From assembly GCA_964550845.1 (NCBI GenBank), contig CAZKAD010000002.1, forward strand, positions 1 through 64,000: a stretch of DNA of 64,000 bases. Reading direction: 5' to 3'. This document shows positions 57,170-64,000 of the stretch, in pieces. The notes under the pieces are model-generated. The model saw nothing but the letters and a program-made list of their open reading frames with translations. It had not been told where the DNA came from and ran no database searches. The position numbers were made by a program, and so were the translations under genes. Position 1 is the stretch's first letter, and each line of letters starts with the position of its first letter. Source of the stretch: CAYTKU01 sp964550845 (lineage in GTDB: Bacteria > Patescibacteriota > Patescibacteriia > Magasanikbacterales > UBA922).

Positions 57170-58020
57170 TGAATAATTCCTGGATCTTTCGCACATTGAG
57201 ATTTGGATTCGAGTCGATAGTCGAGTCGAAAGATAATGAATGGAAAGAATTTTTTACATCTCAACTTGCAATCTTAAATCAAATTAACACGATTTTACTC
57301 TCATATTCTCTATCAAAGATTATGGTTTCAAATCAAGAGCAGTCTCAACGCCCATCGGGGCAAACTCAAGTCCCAGTTGAATTTTGGACTCACCTTTCAG
57401 ATGAAGAGAAAAAGTTTGTCCTCACCCAAAAGCAACTTGCACAATATCCAGAAATTTGGCCCCTTCCTCTCGATGTGTTTAAAGCTTTTGAATTAGCTCC
57501 TCTTCAAAAAGTTAAGGTGGTGATCATTGGACAAGACCCTTATCATACTCCACATGTTGCGAATGGACTTGCATTCTCAGCTCAACGTGGAGCAAGTATG
57601 CCTCCATCATTGAGAAACATTTTTCTTAAACTGAAGCAAGAAGGATTCAAAGCTGACAATCCTTGTCTCGAATCTTGGGCAACCCAAGGTGTACTTTTAC
57701 TCAATACTGCACTCACTGTTTTTTCTGGACAAGCCGAATCTCATCTCGGATTATGGAAAACTTTTATTACAGAATTAATCAAATACCTTGGTAAACGAGA
57801 TGGACTTGTTTGGATTCTCTGGGGCAAGAAAGCTGAAGCTTTTCTACCCCATATTTCTCAACAGAAAAGTTATGTACTGATTGGAGGTCATCCTTCTCCA
57901 ATCAATACCAAGGGTACTTTCATGAGTGGAAACTATTTTCAACTGGCAAATCAATGTCTTCAAAAGATGGGTAAAACTCCAATTGATTGGAATTTGGAAG
58001 CTAGTGTATTTCAAAAATAA
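57169..58020 (+). CDS. Uracil-DNA glycosylase (family 1)
   Basis: 283 residues. Removes uracil from DNA, starting base-excision repair. The catalytic motif VVIIGQDPYHTPHVANGLAF (~115-134) and the substrate-binding GGHPSPINTKGTF (~240) are intact. Residues 1-~60 are an extra, poorly conserved N-terminal extension; MVSNQEQSQ at 57322 is an alternative start. Works alongside DHFR-TS and RNR to keep uracil out of the viral genome. Confidence 0.95.
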   Translation: MNNSWIFRTLRFGFESIVESKDNEWKEFFTSQLAILNQINTILLSYSLSKIMVSNQEQSQRPSGQTQVPVEFWTHLSDEEKKFVLTQKQLAQYPEIWPLPLDVFKAFELAPLQKVKVVIIGQDPYHTPHVANGLAFSAQRGASMPPSLRNIFLKLKQEGFKADNPCLESWATQGVLLLNTALTVFSGQAESHLGLWKTFITELIKYLGKRDGLVWILWGKKAEAFLPHISQQKSYVLIGGHPSPINTKGTFMSGNYFQLANQCLQKMGKTPIDWNLEASVFQK

Positions 58021-58028
58021 AAAGAAAT

Positions 58029-58036
58029 AAAATTGA
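58029..58036 (+). promoter_or_regulatory. AAAATTGA motif
   Basis: 42 bases before the ATG at 58078. Confidence 0.5.
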
Positions 58037-58077
58037 ATTCTTTTTCCCCATTTAAGAAGTAAGATTGAACATCAACC

Positions 58078-58896
58078 ATGGAGGTTACCAATGAAAAATT
58101 ACATGGCGATTGTTGTTCAAGATTGTCGAGATTTTTATTTGGAAATTTATATGTCTTCTATTCGTACAGAAAAAAAGGAGATTTTTACAGAGTTTTAGCT
58201 CATCACGATTCATTTTGCTCTTGTCAAAGGTTCTTCAATCAAAGCTATCAAAAATTTTGTCTTAATTTATCTCCTGTAGAAAAAGGAGGCGATGATCTAT
58301 TTAAATTTAGCCTACTTTGTTGCTATTCAGATAATAAGAAACAAAGGGAAATATCAATCGAAAGTCTTTATTTAAGTAATGTTCGCGTGCTTGATTGGTT
58401 TCTCCAGGAATGCAAAGAAATTTCAGATCGACGTGGTGCGGAGATTGAGATTAATGTTAACTGCGAATCTACTTTCGATTTAACTGGAATTAATGCTGTG
58501 TTTAATCGAGTAATTGTTAGATCGGAAAATCGAATGGATTATTTTCGCCTACCAATTCGATGGATTATCATTTCAGTTAAAGGCGATTTCAAGCACCTTG
58601 AACAAATGTTATCACAGCCTGCGCACAATATAATCGAAGAAATTGCAATTAGCCATCTTTATCCATATAAAAATCCAATAGATTCTTTTTGTCGTTGGTT
58701 ATATTATATAATAATTCAAAATCATCCGATTCAATTCGAATATTACACTGCAGAAATGTTTATGCAAGAAATTAAATTAATATTGGATTTGACCAATTTA
58801 ATTACTGAATGTTTACATCAACAAAATCAAGGCAACTTTTCATTCATTCCATCGGAGTTGCTCAATTTGAGCATCCAATTCGCTGGAAAAAATTGA
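58078..58896 (+). CDS. Hypothetical protein
   Basis: 272 residues, unrecognised. Alternating strands and helices in the middle (ISIESLYLSNVRVLDWFL, AEIEINVNCESTF, INAVFNRVIVRSE) look like those of the YDPRLL proteins of similar length, but the YDPRLL signature is absent from its C-terminus. Possibly a distant member. Its TGA stop lies inside a perfect hairpin. Confidence 0.65.
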   Translation: MEVTNEKLHGDCCSRLSRFLFGNLYVFYSYRKKGDFYRVLAHHDSFCSCQRFFNQSYQKFCLNLSPVEKGGDDLFKFSLLCCYSDNKKQREISIESLYLSNVRVLDWFLQECKEISDRRGAEIEINVNCESTFDLTGINAVFNRVIVRSENRMDYFRLPIRWIIISVKGDFKHLEQMLSQPAHNIIEEIAISHLYPYKNPIDSFCRWLYYIIIQNHPIQFEYYTAEMFMQEIKLILDLTNLITECLHQQNQGNFSFIPSELLNLSIQFAGKN

Positions 58897-58916
58897 TCAT
58901 CTCAAGAGATGATCAA
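58893..58916. repeat. Hairpin overlapping a stop codon
   Basis: TTGATCATCTC-AA-GAGATGATCAA, perfect 11-bp stem; TGA at 58894-58896 is in the left arm. Followed on the same strand by the gene at 58949. Confidence 0.65.
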
Positions 58917-58948
58917 ATAAAAAAACTCATCTTTCCTTTAGGAAATAA

Positions 58949-60337
58949 ATGAGTGAGATATATTTGGATACAACAATTGAAAGAACATTTACCGTCAATG
59001 GAGAAGGCTTCAATCAAAAGTATAGAATCAATGAGTTTAAAAATCCTCATCCGGCTGTTTATTTTCTTGTATTTTACTGTAATCTAACTAAATTTGAAGC
59101 AGTAAAATTTGATAAATGGGATTGTATGCCAGTAAATATGAAATGCATCTTAACTGGATCAAAAACCAAAATTTATCATTTCTCGATTGTCGAAAATCTT
59201 CAAGTTCAATCTTATATTATCAAGTATTTTAACGATGAATGCACGCTTCATTTTATGCAAGAATTTTCTGTGTTGTATCAAATCTCTCTATTATGTGAAG
59301 ATCCAGAAGCATATGGATTGCCTCAATTATTGTCTGTGTATAAGAATTGTCTTCTTTTTCCATGTTATCGGAAATTTCAAAGTTTGAGTGTTTGCGCACT
59401 TAAAAATAAATTGCTCTCTGCAGTCAATATCCTTCATTCATTGCATGTTGTTCATTTGGATATCAAACCGGATAACATTTTATTTTCTGACAAAGGTCCT
59501 ATCTTAAATGATTTTGATTGTTCGACTGTTTTAATCGATGGCCATCAGGCTGAAATTTCATCTTTTTGTGGTACGTTGGGATATATGCCTTACTGGTTTA
59601 ATTATAATCAAAAAGTATATTCTTACACATATCAAAACGATCTCTGGGGACTCGGCTTGACAATCTCTTCTTTTCGGAGTGGAAGAAGAGAACTGATCAA
59701 ATATCAAAACGAAAAAAGTTATTTCGATCAAGCGAAGAAATTTTTTGCCCAACTTTCACATTCAGATCCAGAGTTTGATTTATTTACTGGAACTTATACA
59801 TTTGATCAAGTACTTCCATTTACAATTAAACCTTCATACTACCGCTTAGACTTATCGAGAACACAATTTCTCAGGTTTTTCAGACAACATGAACTTTGTA
59901 TTCTTGCACTTGGCTTTCTTTTCTATAGCCAAGTCCAGGAAGATGAAGTGTTCGACCTTGCAAATGCAATTTTTTACAATCAGAAACCATCTTTTGAACA
60001 AGGTTATCTTTTGTCGAGAATCAAATACATTATTTTCACAGCTCCGCAAATTCCCTTCTTTATTCTGCTCAAGAAATATCGCAAAAATCCAACATTTTTT
60101 CTTCCTCTCATTATTTTGGGTGCCAAAGGATTTCATTCTGCTAAAGAAATTGACTGGTTTGAAAATCGATTTATCCATTCAAAATATCTCGACGAAGATG
60201 AAGAAACCGAAAGGCGATATCACCAAATTCTCGAAGAATACAATTTATATGCCTCGTCAACAGTTGAAGACATTAAAAATGATTCTTCTTTACTTCGAAA
60301 AAGAAAGAAACCAGTTGAAGATGATCATTCCGGTTAG
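58949..60337 (+). CDS. Protein kinase-like protein with altered DFG motif
   Basis: 462 residues. A kinase domain spans ~60-260: SYIIKYF (likely ATP lysine), HVVHLDIKPDNILF (catalytic loop with Asp and Asn), then LNDFDCSTV where DFG is DFD, CGTLGYMPYWF and NDLWGLGLTIS. The glycine-rich loop is weak. The ~200 residues after it are helical and unrecognised, and the C-terminus is charged (RKRKKPVEDDHSG). Magnesium binding with DFD may be impaired, though the Asp itself is kept. Its last 17 bases overlap RPB10. Confidence 0.82.
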   Translation: MSEIYLDTTIERTFTVNGEGFNQKYRINEFKNPHPAVYFLVFYCNLTKFEAVKFDKWDCMPVNMKCILTGSKTKIYHFSIVENLQVQSYIIKYFNDECTLHFMQEFSVLYQISLLCEDPEAYGLPQLLSVYKNCLLFPCYRKFQSLSVCALKNKLLSAVNILHSLHVVHLDIKPDNILFSDKGPILNDFDCSTVLIDGHQAEISSFCGTLGYMPYWFNYNQKVYSYTYQNDLWGLGLTISSFRSGRRELIKYQNEKSYFDQAKKFFAQLSHSDPEFDLFTGTYTFDQVLPFTIKPSYYRLDLSRTQFLRFFRQHELCILALGFLFYSQVQEDEVFDLANAIFYNQKPSFEQGYLLSRIKYIIFTAPQIPFFILLKKYRKNPTFFLPLIILGAKGFHSAKEIDWFENRFIHSKYLDEDEETERRYHQILEEYNLYASSTVEDIKNDSSLLRKRKKPVEDDHSG

Positions 60338-60536
60338 ATGTTTTACTTGTGGAAAAGTAGTTGGGAACAAATGGGATAAATTTCAACAATTAATTAAGAC
60401 TAAGACAGTTAAACCAGGCGAAGCTTGTGATCAACTTGGTCTTGAAAGATATTGCTGTCGGAGAATGCTACTCACACATGCCGAATTGATCGACAAAATT
60501 TTACAAGTAACTCCAATTCGAGCTGGGCTTAATTAA
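60321..60536 (+). CDS. RNA polymerase subunit RPB10-like
   Basis: 71 residues from MIIPVRCFTCGKVVGNKWD. The CxxC at the N-terminus and the RYCCRRMLLTHAELI block form the zinc-bundle of RPB10 (archaeal RpoN). The length is typical. It starts within the last codons of the kinase gene (17-base overlap, different frame), so the two are probably on one transcript. Stabilises the RPB2-RPB3/11 assembly in cellular polymerases. The third polymerase gene in this window. Confidence 0.93.
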   Translation: MIIPVRCFTCGKVVGNKWDKFQQLIKTKTVKPGEACDQLGLERYCCRRMLLTHAELIDKILQVTPIRAGLN

Positions 60537-60551
60537 GTCAGTCTGTTAAAT

Positions 60552-60577
60552 AATTGAATCTTTTCGAAGATTCAATT
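60552..60577. terminator. TTCG hairpin between convergent genes
   Basis: AATTGAATCTT-TTCG-AAGATTCAATT, perfect 11-bp stem, between stops at 60536 and 60588. Confidence 0.65.
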
Positions 60578-60587
60578 CTTGTTGTTT

Positions 60588-61016
60588 TTATTCAACTTTG
60601 GTCCGACAATGTGGACAAGTGTCTGCTTCTGAAAACCAGCGTCTGATACAAGCAGCATGAAAAAAATCGCGACAAGGTAATTCTGTAATCATATCATGTT
60701 GTTGAAATGAGTCAAGACAAACCGCACATTTTTGTCCTTGTCTACATTGATGTTCATGAATATTATAAGTTTTTAAAGCATCTATCTTTTCCTGTGAAAG
60801 TGGATGCTTTGGATTATCCATTTGTAAAGATTGATGGAGAAAATGTTGAAAAATATCATCAACCGAAGGAACTGGTACAACTGATGAGACTTCATCTTCT
60901 TCAGTAACTTTGCTGATGAAAAAAACCTTGTTTTTTCGTTTGATTCCTCGGAGGGAAAGTTTTCGATCGGCTGCAAATTGTGTAACAAATCTATCAATTG
61001 ATCCTACGTTGATCAT
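60588..61016 (-). CDS. RING-H2 finger protein
   Basis: 142 residues from MINVGSIDRFVTQF at 61016 (frame extends to TTG 61040). The C-terminal 45 residues are a RING-H2 finger: CAVCLDSFQQHDMITELPC, FHAACIRRWF, CPHCRTKVE. Likely E3 ubiquitin ligase. The N-terminal part is unrecognised, with a basic segment LSLRGIKRKNK. Confidence 0.88.
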   Translation of the reverse strand: MINVGSIDRFVTQFAADRKLSLRGIKRKNKVFFISKVTEEDEVSSVVPVPSVDDIFQHFLHQSLQMDNPKHPLSQEKIDALKTYNIHEHQCRQGQKCAVCLDSFQQHDMITELPCRDFFHAACIRRWFSEADTCPHCRTKVE

Positions 61017-61072
61017 CGATGGTACTTTTCCTTTGGACAAGAAAAATAATTTTTAACTAATGATGTAATTGA

Positions 61073-61100
61073 TTTTTCTCTTCTCGAAAGAAGAGAAAAA
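61073..61100. repeat. Perfect 12-bp hairpin with CGAA loop
   Basis: TTTTTCTCTTCT-CGAA-AGAAGAGAAAAA, between the RING-H2 start and the palindromic array at 61113. Confidence 0.6.
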
Positions 61101-61112
61101 TAATCATCGTTT

Positions 61113-61240
61113 AAACGTCTCTTCGAGACTGGTTAAACGTCTCTTCGAGACTGGTTAAACGTCTCTTCGAGACTGGTTAAACGTCCTTATAGGACTCTTT
61201 GAAATGATTAAACGTCCTTATAGGACTCTTTGAAATGATT
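61113..61240. repeat. Tandem array of two kinds of palindromic element running into a stop codon
   Basis: Three 22-base units with stem GTCTC-TTC-GAGAC, then two 31-base units with stem GTCCT-TAT-AGGAC and a TCTTTGAAATGATT extension. The last unit ends in the stop codon (61239-61241) of the minus-strand gene. Two different stems in one array, each homogeneous. Confidence 0.9.
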
Positions 61241-61916
61241 AAATAAAAGCAGAAACAAGTGAAAATACTCTCGGGTCATACAAAGATTGTTGTTGAGAAT
61301 CATACAATGTTCCTTCTCCAGATAAACTATGTGTAAGTAAGATATACAGTTTAAAATATCCATCAAAAGGCTCTATTTTATCCGTCAGGCCCATTCGATG
61401 GAGGCGAGGAACATCTTTGTTTACATGATTATTCTCAAAGTTGAGAATTTTTAATAAGATTTGAAGATGATTTTTGTGTCCAGTCCAATCCAACGGGTCA
61501 ATCAGATGAATTATTTTCTTTACATTCGTTTCTCTTGAAAACACTCTTTGATACATTGTAAAATTATTTACATGCATTTCCTTCGCGTGAAGATGTTCGA
61601 GAAAATCACTGCGCGGAGAAAGTCGATTTTCTGCACTAAAAAATAACATGTAACAATGAAAATTGTCAGTCAAAGGAAGTTTATCATTAATGTGAATCGA
61701 GACGAAAAAGATGTAGTTTTGTTGATACAAGATTGATAATTGATCAAAAAGGGGTTGAAGATTTCGATCTCGAACACGAAAGAGTGATACTAAAGTATTT
61801 GCATGTTTCGATTCAAAAGTAAAGAACTGCCGGCTCACTTGGCGAATAATAATCATTGCATAATTATGTGTAGTCACATAATTATGAAGTTGTTTGACTC
61901 TATCTCGACGTGTCAT
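61239..61916 (-). CDS. Hypothetical protein with a YDPR C-terminus
   Basis: 225 residues. PFDGYFKLYILLTHSL and SLYDPRVFSLVSAFI at the C-terminus parallel the ends of the YDPRLL proteins. The N-terminal ~170 residues (MTRRDRVKQLHNYVTTHNYA ...) do not obviously align. A divergent family member. The palindromic array is immediately after its stop. Confidence 0.65.
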   Translation of the reverse strand: MTRRDRVKQLHNYVTTHNYAMIIIRQVSRQFFTFESKHANTLVSLFRVRDRNLQPLFDQLSILYQQNYIFFVSIHINDKLPLTDNFHCYMLFFSAENRLSPRSDFLEHLHAKEMHVNNFTMYQRVFSRETNVKKIIHLIDPLDWTGHKNHLQILLKILNFENNHVNKDVPRLHRMGLTDKIEPFDGYFKLYILLTHSLSGEGTLYDSQQQSLYDPRVFSLVSAFI

Positions 61917-61957
61917 TATTCATCAATGACATTCTCAGAAGAAAGATGAATGGAATA

Positions 61958-62443
61958 TCATTTTTTCTCTTCCGTTTTCTCTTTTGTTTTTTCTTGTTGA
62001 TCGAGAGGTTTTCTTGGATCGTATTTAAAACATCCTTGACATTTACCTGAAAAGAAATATTTCTTTTCACTCATTCTTCTCTCAGAGACAATCACAAGAC
62101 CGCAGTTTGAACAGACATCAAAGTTAATCGTGTCGATTACCAAATAACCAAAATCAACTGCCTTTCGAATCAGTGCACTCAAAATCTTCCGATTTTCCCG
62201 AGCTCCAAGATAGGTATCTTTGACGATTAGAATCCCCATTTCCGGAGGTTCAACACCAATTTGGACACATCCTTTGACCCACCCAATGTTGAATCGTTCA
62301 ATTTCTTTTGCAAATCCGGCGGCTCTTTTACAGAGCCATCCCGGCAAGATAAGATCAACAAAATTAATAAAATCTTTTGGATGTTCAGGGATATTCGAAA
62401 TTACTTTTTCAACATTGAGTCCGACATCTGTATATTCAGACAT
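61958..62443 (-). CDS. Hypothetical zinc-binding protein
   Basis: 161 residues. The C-terminal third has two CxxC pairs, DVCSNCGLVI and SGKCQGCFKYD, about 26 residues apart, a likely zinc ribbon. The tail is Lys/Glu-rich (EKTKEKTEEKK). The N-terminal ~100 residues contain ILPGWLCKRAAGFAKEIERF and WVKGCVQIG. No named family. Confidence 0.65.
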   Translation of the reverse strand: MSEYTDVGLNVEKVISNIPEHPKDFINFVDLILPGWLCKRAAGFAKEIERFNIGWVKGCVQIGVEPPEMGILIVKDTYLGARENRKILSALIRKAVDFGYLVIDTINFDVCSNCGLVIVSERRMSEKKYFFSGKCQGCFKYDPRKPLDQQEKTKEKTEEKK

Positions 62444-62494
62444 TCAAGTTTTTGTTTCAATGAAAAACTTTTAACCTTTTCATGGATGTAAATG

Positions 62495-62562
62495 TTTATC
62501 CAGTTCCGCAGAACGTTTATCCAGTTCCGCAGAACGTTTAATCAGTTCCGCAGAACGTTTAA
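62495..62562. repeat. Tandem array of palindromic elements at a gene 3' end
   Basis: Three 21-base units of TTTATCCAGTTCCGCAGAAC plus G (the third TTTAATCAG), ending in TTTAA at the stop codon (62563) of the minus-strand gene. Stem GTTC/GAAC with a loop different from all other arrays. Confidence 0.85.
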
Positions 62563-62955
62563 TTACCACCAACCTTCAACCAACCAATAATTCGATTTGT
62601 TTTTACCTTCTTGAGGAACTTCCTTCTGCATTCGCTCCGCTTCCCGTACTGATTCAATTGGTTGAGTTATTTCAACGGGAGACATTTCGGCTAAAGCAGG
62701 AATTTCTTGATATTTCTTTTCGCGTAGTTGAAAATTGTACAATTCTTGTTGTGTCTTTTGATGTGCCTGATGTTCTAGTTCAAGATTTTTTGATGTATGT
62801 TCAAGTTCTTTTGTAAGTTTCTCACATTTGAGCTGCATTTCAGCAAGATTACGAATCAGTTCTTCATTTTTACGTCTCACAAAGGCATTTTCTTGAAGAA
62901 GGTTTTGGTTTTGAGCCATTACCTTTTGAGTTTTTTCACGAGAATATTGAGCCAT
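62563..62955 (-). CDS. Coiled-coil protein
   Basis: 130 residues from MAQYSREKTQKVMAQ at 62955. Residues ~10-90 form a long coiled coil (NQNLLQENAFVRRKNEELI, LKCEKLTKELEHTSKNLE). The C-terminus ends WLVEGWW. The three extra codons up to TTG 62967 are probably leader. Function unknown; could be a scaffold. Confidence 0.65.
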   Translation of the reverse strand: MAQYSREKTQKVMAQNQNLLQENAFVRRKNEELIRNLAEMQLKCEKLTKELEHTSKNLELEHQAHQKTQQELYNFQLREKKYQEIPALAEMSPVEITQPIESVREAERMQKEVPQEGKNKSNYWLVEGWW

Positions 62956-62972
62956 CTTTCTTTTCAAAAGAA

Positions 62973-62980
62973 AAAACTGA
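62973..62980 (+). promoter_or_regulatory. AAAACTGA variant
   Basis: 50 bases upstream of the ATG at 63030, sequence followed by TTTTC. Confidence 0.4.
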
Positions 62981-63029
62981 TTTTCTTTTGCGACTTCAAT
63001 GGAGTGAAATCAAGTTTTTTGATCGAAGA

Positions 63030-64000
63030 ATGTCTTTAAGCAAATTTACTCGAGAAACTCTTGAATCTGCCCAACAAGTTCAAATTGTTGATCGGCTCGA
63101 TGATCTTGTGATGTACTGTTATGACGCAGACAGCGATCTCGATCAAGCCGACCATCTCATTCGCCAATCAAGAGGTCTAGTCTTCCATGGAGAAAAATTG
63201 TTGGTCAAAACATTCCCATATACCCCGATGTATCTCGGAGTGACTCACGGAATCTATCTTCGACACTTTGAGAAAGTGACCGTTGATGGAGGTAAACCAG
63301 CTTTCCAAATTCTTCCAAAGACGGAATTCAATTATCTCCAAGCCAATTGGGGTAAACTAATTTTTTATCCGGCTCAAGAAGGAACTTTGATTCGTGCTTT
63401 CGCCGTCAATGGGAAGTGGTATTTTGCAACTCACCGAAGATTGGACGCGAATCGATGCTTTTGGGGAGGAAAAATCTCATTTGGTGAGCTGTTTGCGTTT
63501 GCACTCAAGAAGTTGTTTAATTCTGAGAAGACAAATGAAGAAATCCTCAATGAACTTTCTTCCCATCTTAATCAATCAAAAGTGTATGTCTTTTTGCTCA
63601 AACCTACAATTCAAACTCGAATTGTCTCGTTTCCCGATGAAAAGGAACCTGTGATTCTAGTTGGAGTATTCGAAAACAATGTTTTTCAAAAAGATTTTGA
63701 ATCAATTCCGGGGATTCCATCAGTCAAACAATTGACCGGATTTCGAGACATTTTCGATCTCTACAAAAGAGTGGAAGGAATGGCTCCCGAATATTACCAG
63801 GGAGTTTTGATCATGACCCCTAAAGGAGAATGTATCAAGATTTGTTCTTATCAATATCTTCATCGATATCTTTTGCGAGGCAATGTTGACTCGATTAAAC
63901 TTCGATATCTCCAAATCCTTTCTCATCCCCATTTGATTGAGTGTTTTCGTCAAATGTACCCTGAGAAGGAAGCCGATTTCGATGAATATGAAGATATCAT
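63030..64000 (+). CDS. RNA ligase-like protein, truncated by the window edge
   Basis: The first ~323 residues of a gene that runs off the right edge. Starts MSLSKFTRETLES. RQSRGLVFHGEKLLVKTFPY resembles the 'RGLVF...F' region and AQEGTLIRAFAVNGKWYFAT the nucleotidyl-transferase motif of RNA/DNA ligases, where cellular enzymes have K-x-D-G. Here the position of the catalytic lysine reads A-Q-E-G, and I see no lysine at that place. THRRLDANRCFWGGK and GVLIMTPKGECIKIC follow as further ligase-like blocks. It may be an inactive or divergent nucleotidyltransferase. Confidence 0.6.
   Translation, partial: MSLSKFTRETLESAQQVQIVDRLDDLVMYCYDADSDLDQADHLIRQSRGLVFHGEKLLVKTFPYTPMYLGVTHGIYLRHFEKVTVDGGKPAFQILPKTEFNYLQANWGKLIFYPAQEGTLIRAFAVNGKWYFATHRRLDANRCFWGGKISFGELFAFALKKLFNSEKTNEEILNELSSHLNQSKVYVFLLKPTIQTRIVSFPDEKEPVILVGVFENNVFQKDFESIPGIPSVKQLTGFRDIFDLYKRVEGMAPEYYQGVLIMTPKGECIKICSYQYLHRYLLRGNVDSIKLRYLQILSHPHLIECFRQMYPEKEADFDEYEDI

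Noticed and set aside
59889..60320. Upstream extension of the RPB10 reading frame
   Set aside because: The extension lies in another frame of the kinase-like gene and has no RPB10 homology; the standard RPB10 start MIIPVRCFTC is at 60321.

Overview
The window is a densely packed, AT-rich stretch of a large DNA virus genome of the phylum Nucleocytoviricota (giant viruses). The evidence is the gene content: the second-largest RNA polymerase subunit (RPB2-like), a separate C-terminal part of the largest subunit (RPB1-like), an RPB10-like subunit, a D5-type primase-helicase, an A32-type packaging ATPase, an A22-type Holliday junction resolvase, ribonucleotide reductase large subunit, fused DHFR-thymidylate synthase, uracil-DNA glycosylase, a PIF1-type helicase, protein kinases, RING and F-box proteins. 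No introns, tRNA or rRNA genes were seen. The major capsid protein, DNA polymerase B and the rest of RPB1 are not here, so I do not assign a family. The upstream motif AAAATTGA recalls the mimivirus early promoter, but that alone does not settle the placement.

Layout. 0.1-8 kb: a giant multidomain nucleotidyltransferase/HAD/2H protein, small paralogous proteins, a membrane protein, DHFR-TS. 8-13 kb: ribonucleotide reductase and packaging ATPase. 13-17.7 kb: a mostly minus-strand block (kinase, CTD-type phosphatase, membrane proteins, two members of a ~190-residue family). 17.8-26.5 kb: PIF1 helicase, small unknowns, a probable structural protein, D5 primase-helicase. 27-33 kb: RPB2, a thioredoxin-like protein, the RPB1 C-terminal part, a methyltransferase. 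33-42.6 kb: mostly small unknowns, the Holliday resolvase, a Vps62-like protein, and two expanded paralogous families. 42.6-53 kb: a beta-roll fibre-like protein, F-box and RING proteins, a staphylococcal-nuclease-like protein, a serine recombinase and a structural protein. 53-64 kb: FAD amine oxidase, uracil-DNA glycosylase, a kinase overlapping RPB10, RING and zinc proteins, and a truncated RNA-ligase-like gene at the right edge.

Nucleotide metabolism (RNR, DHFR-TS, UDG), replication and recombination (D5, PIF1, A22 resolvase), transcription (RPB2, RPB1-C, RPB10, CTD-type phosphatase), packaging and virion structure, and host interaction (F-box, RING, kinases, Vps62-like, membrane proteins) are all represented. 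Both strands are used; intergenic gaps are short and none exceeds about 300 bases without a small gene or repeat array.

The most unusual feature is the non-coding layer. (1) Perfect 10-25 bp inverted repeats, often with TTCG or CGAA loops, sit at very many gene starts and ends, several overlapping the start or stop codon. (2) A second family of short palindromic elements has a conserved TTTAAC...GTTTAA frame around a stem whose sequence differs between loci but stays self-complementary. It forms homogeneous tandem arrays against gene ends and also occurs in frame inside genes, where it encodes peptides like LTSPEGRL. (3) AAAAYTGA motifs lie about 30-105 bases upstream of many starts. There are also two apparently broken or shifted genes (a poly-G frameshift near 26.8 kb and an in-frame stop near 55.47 kb).
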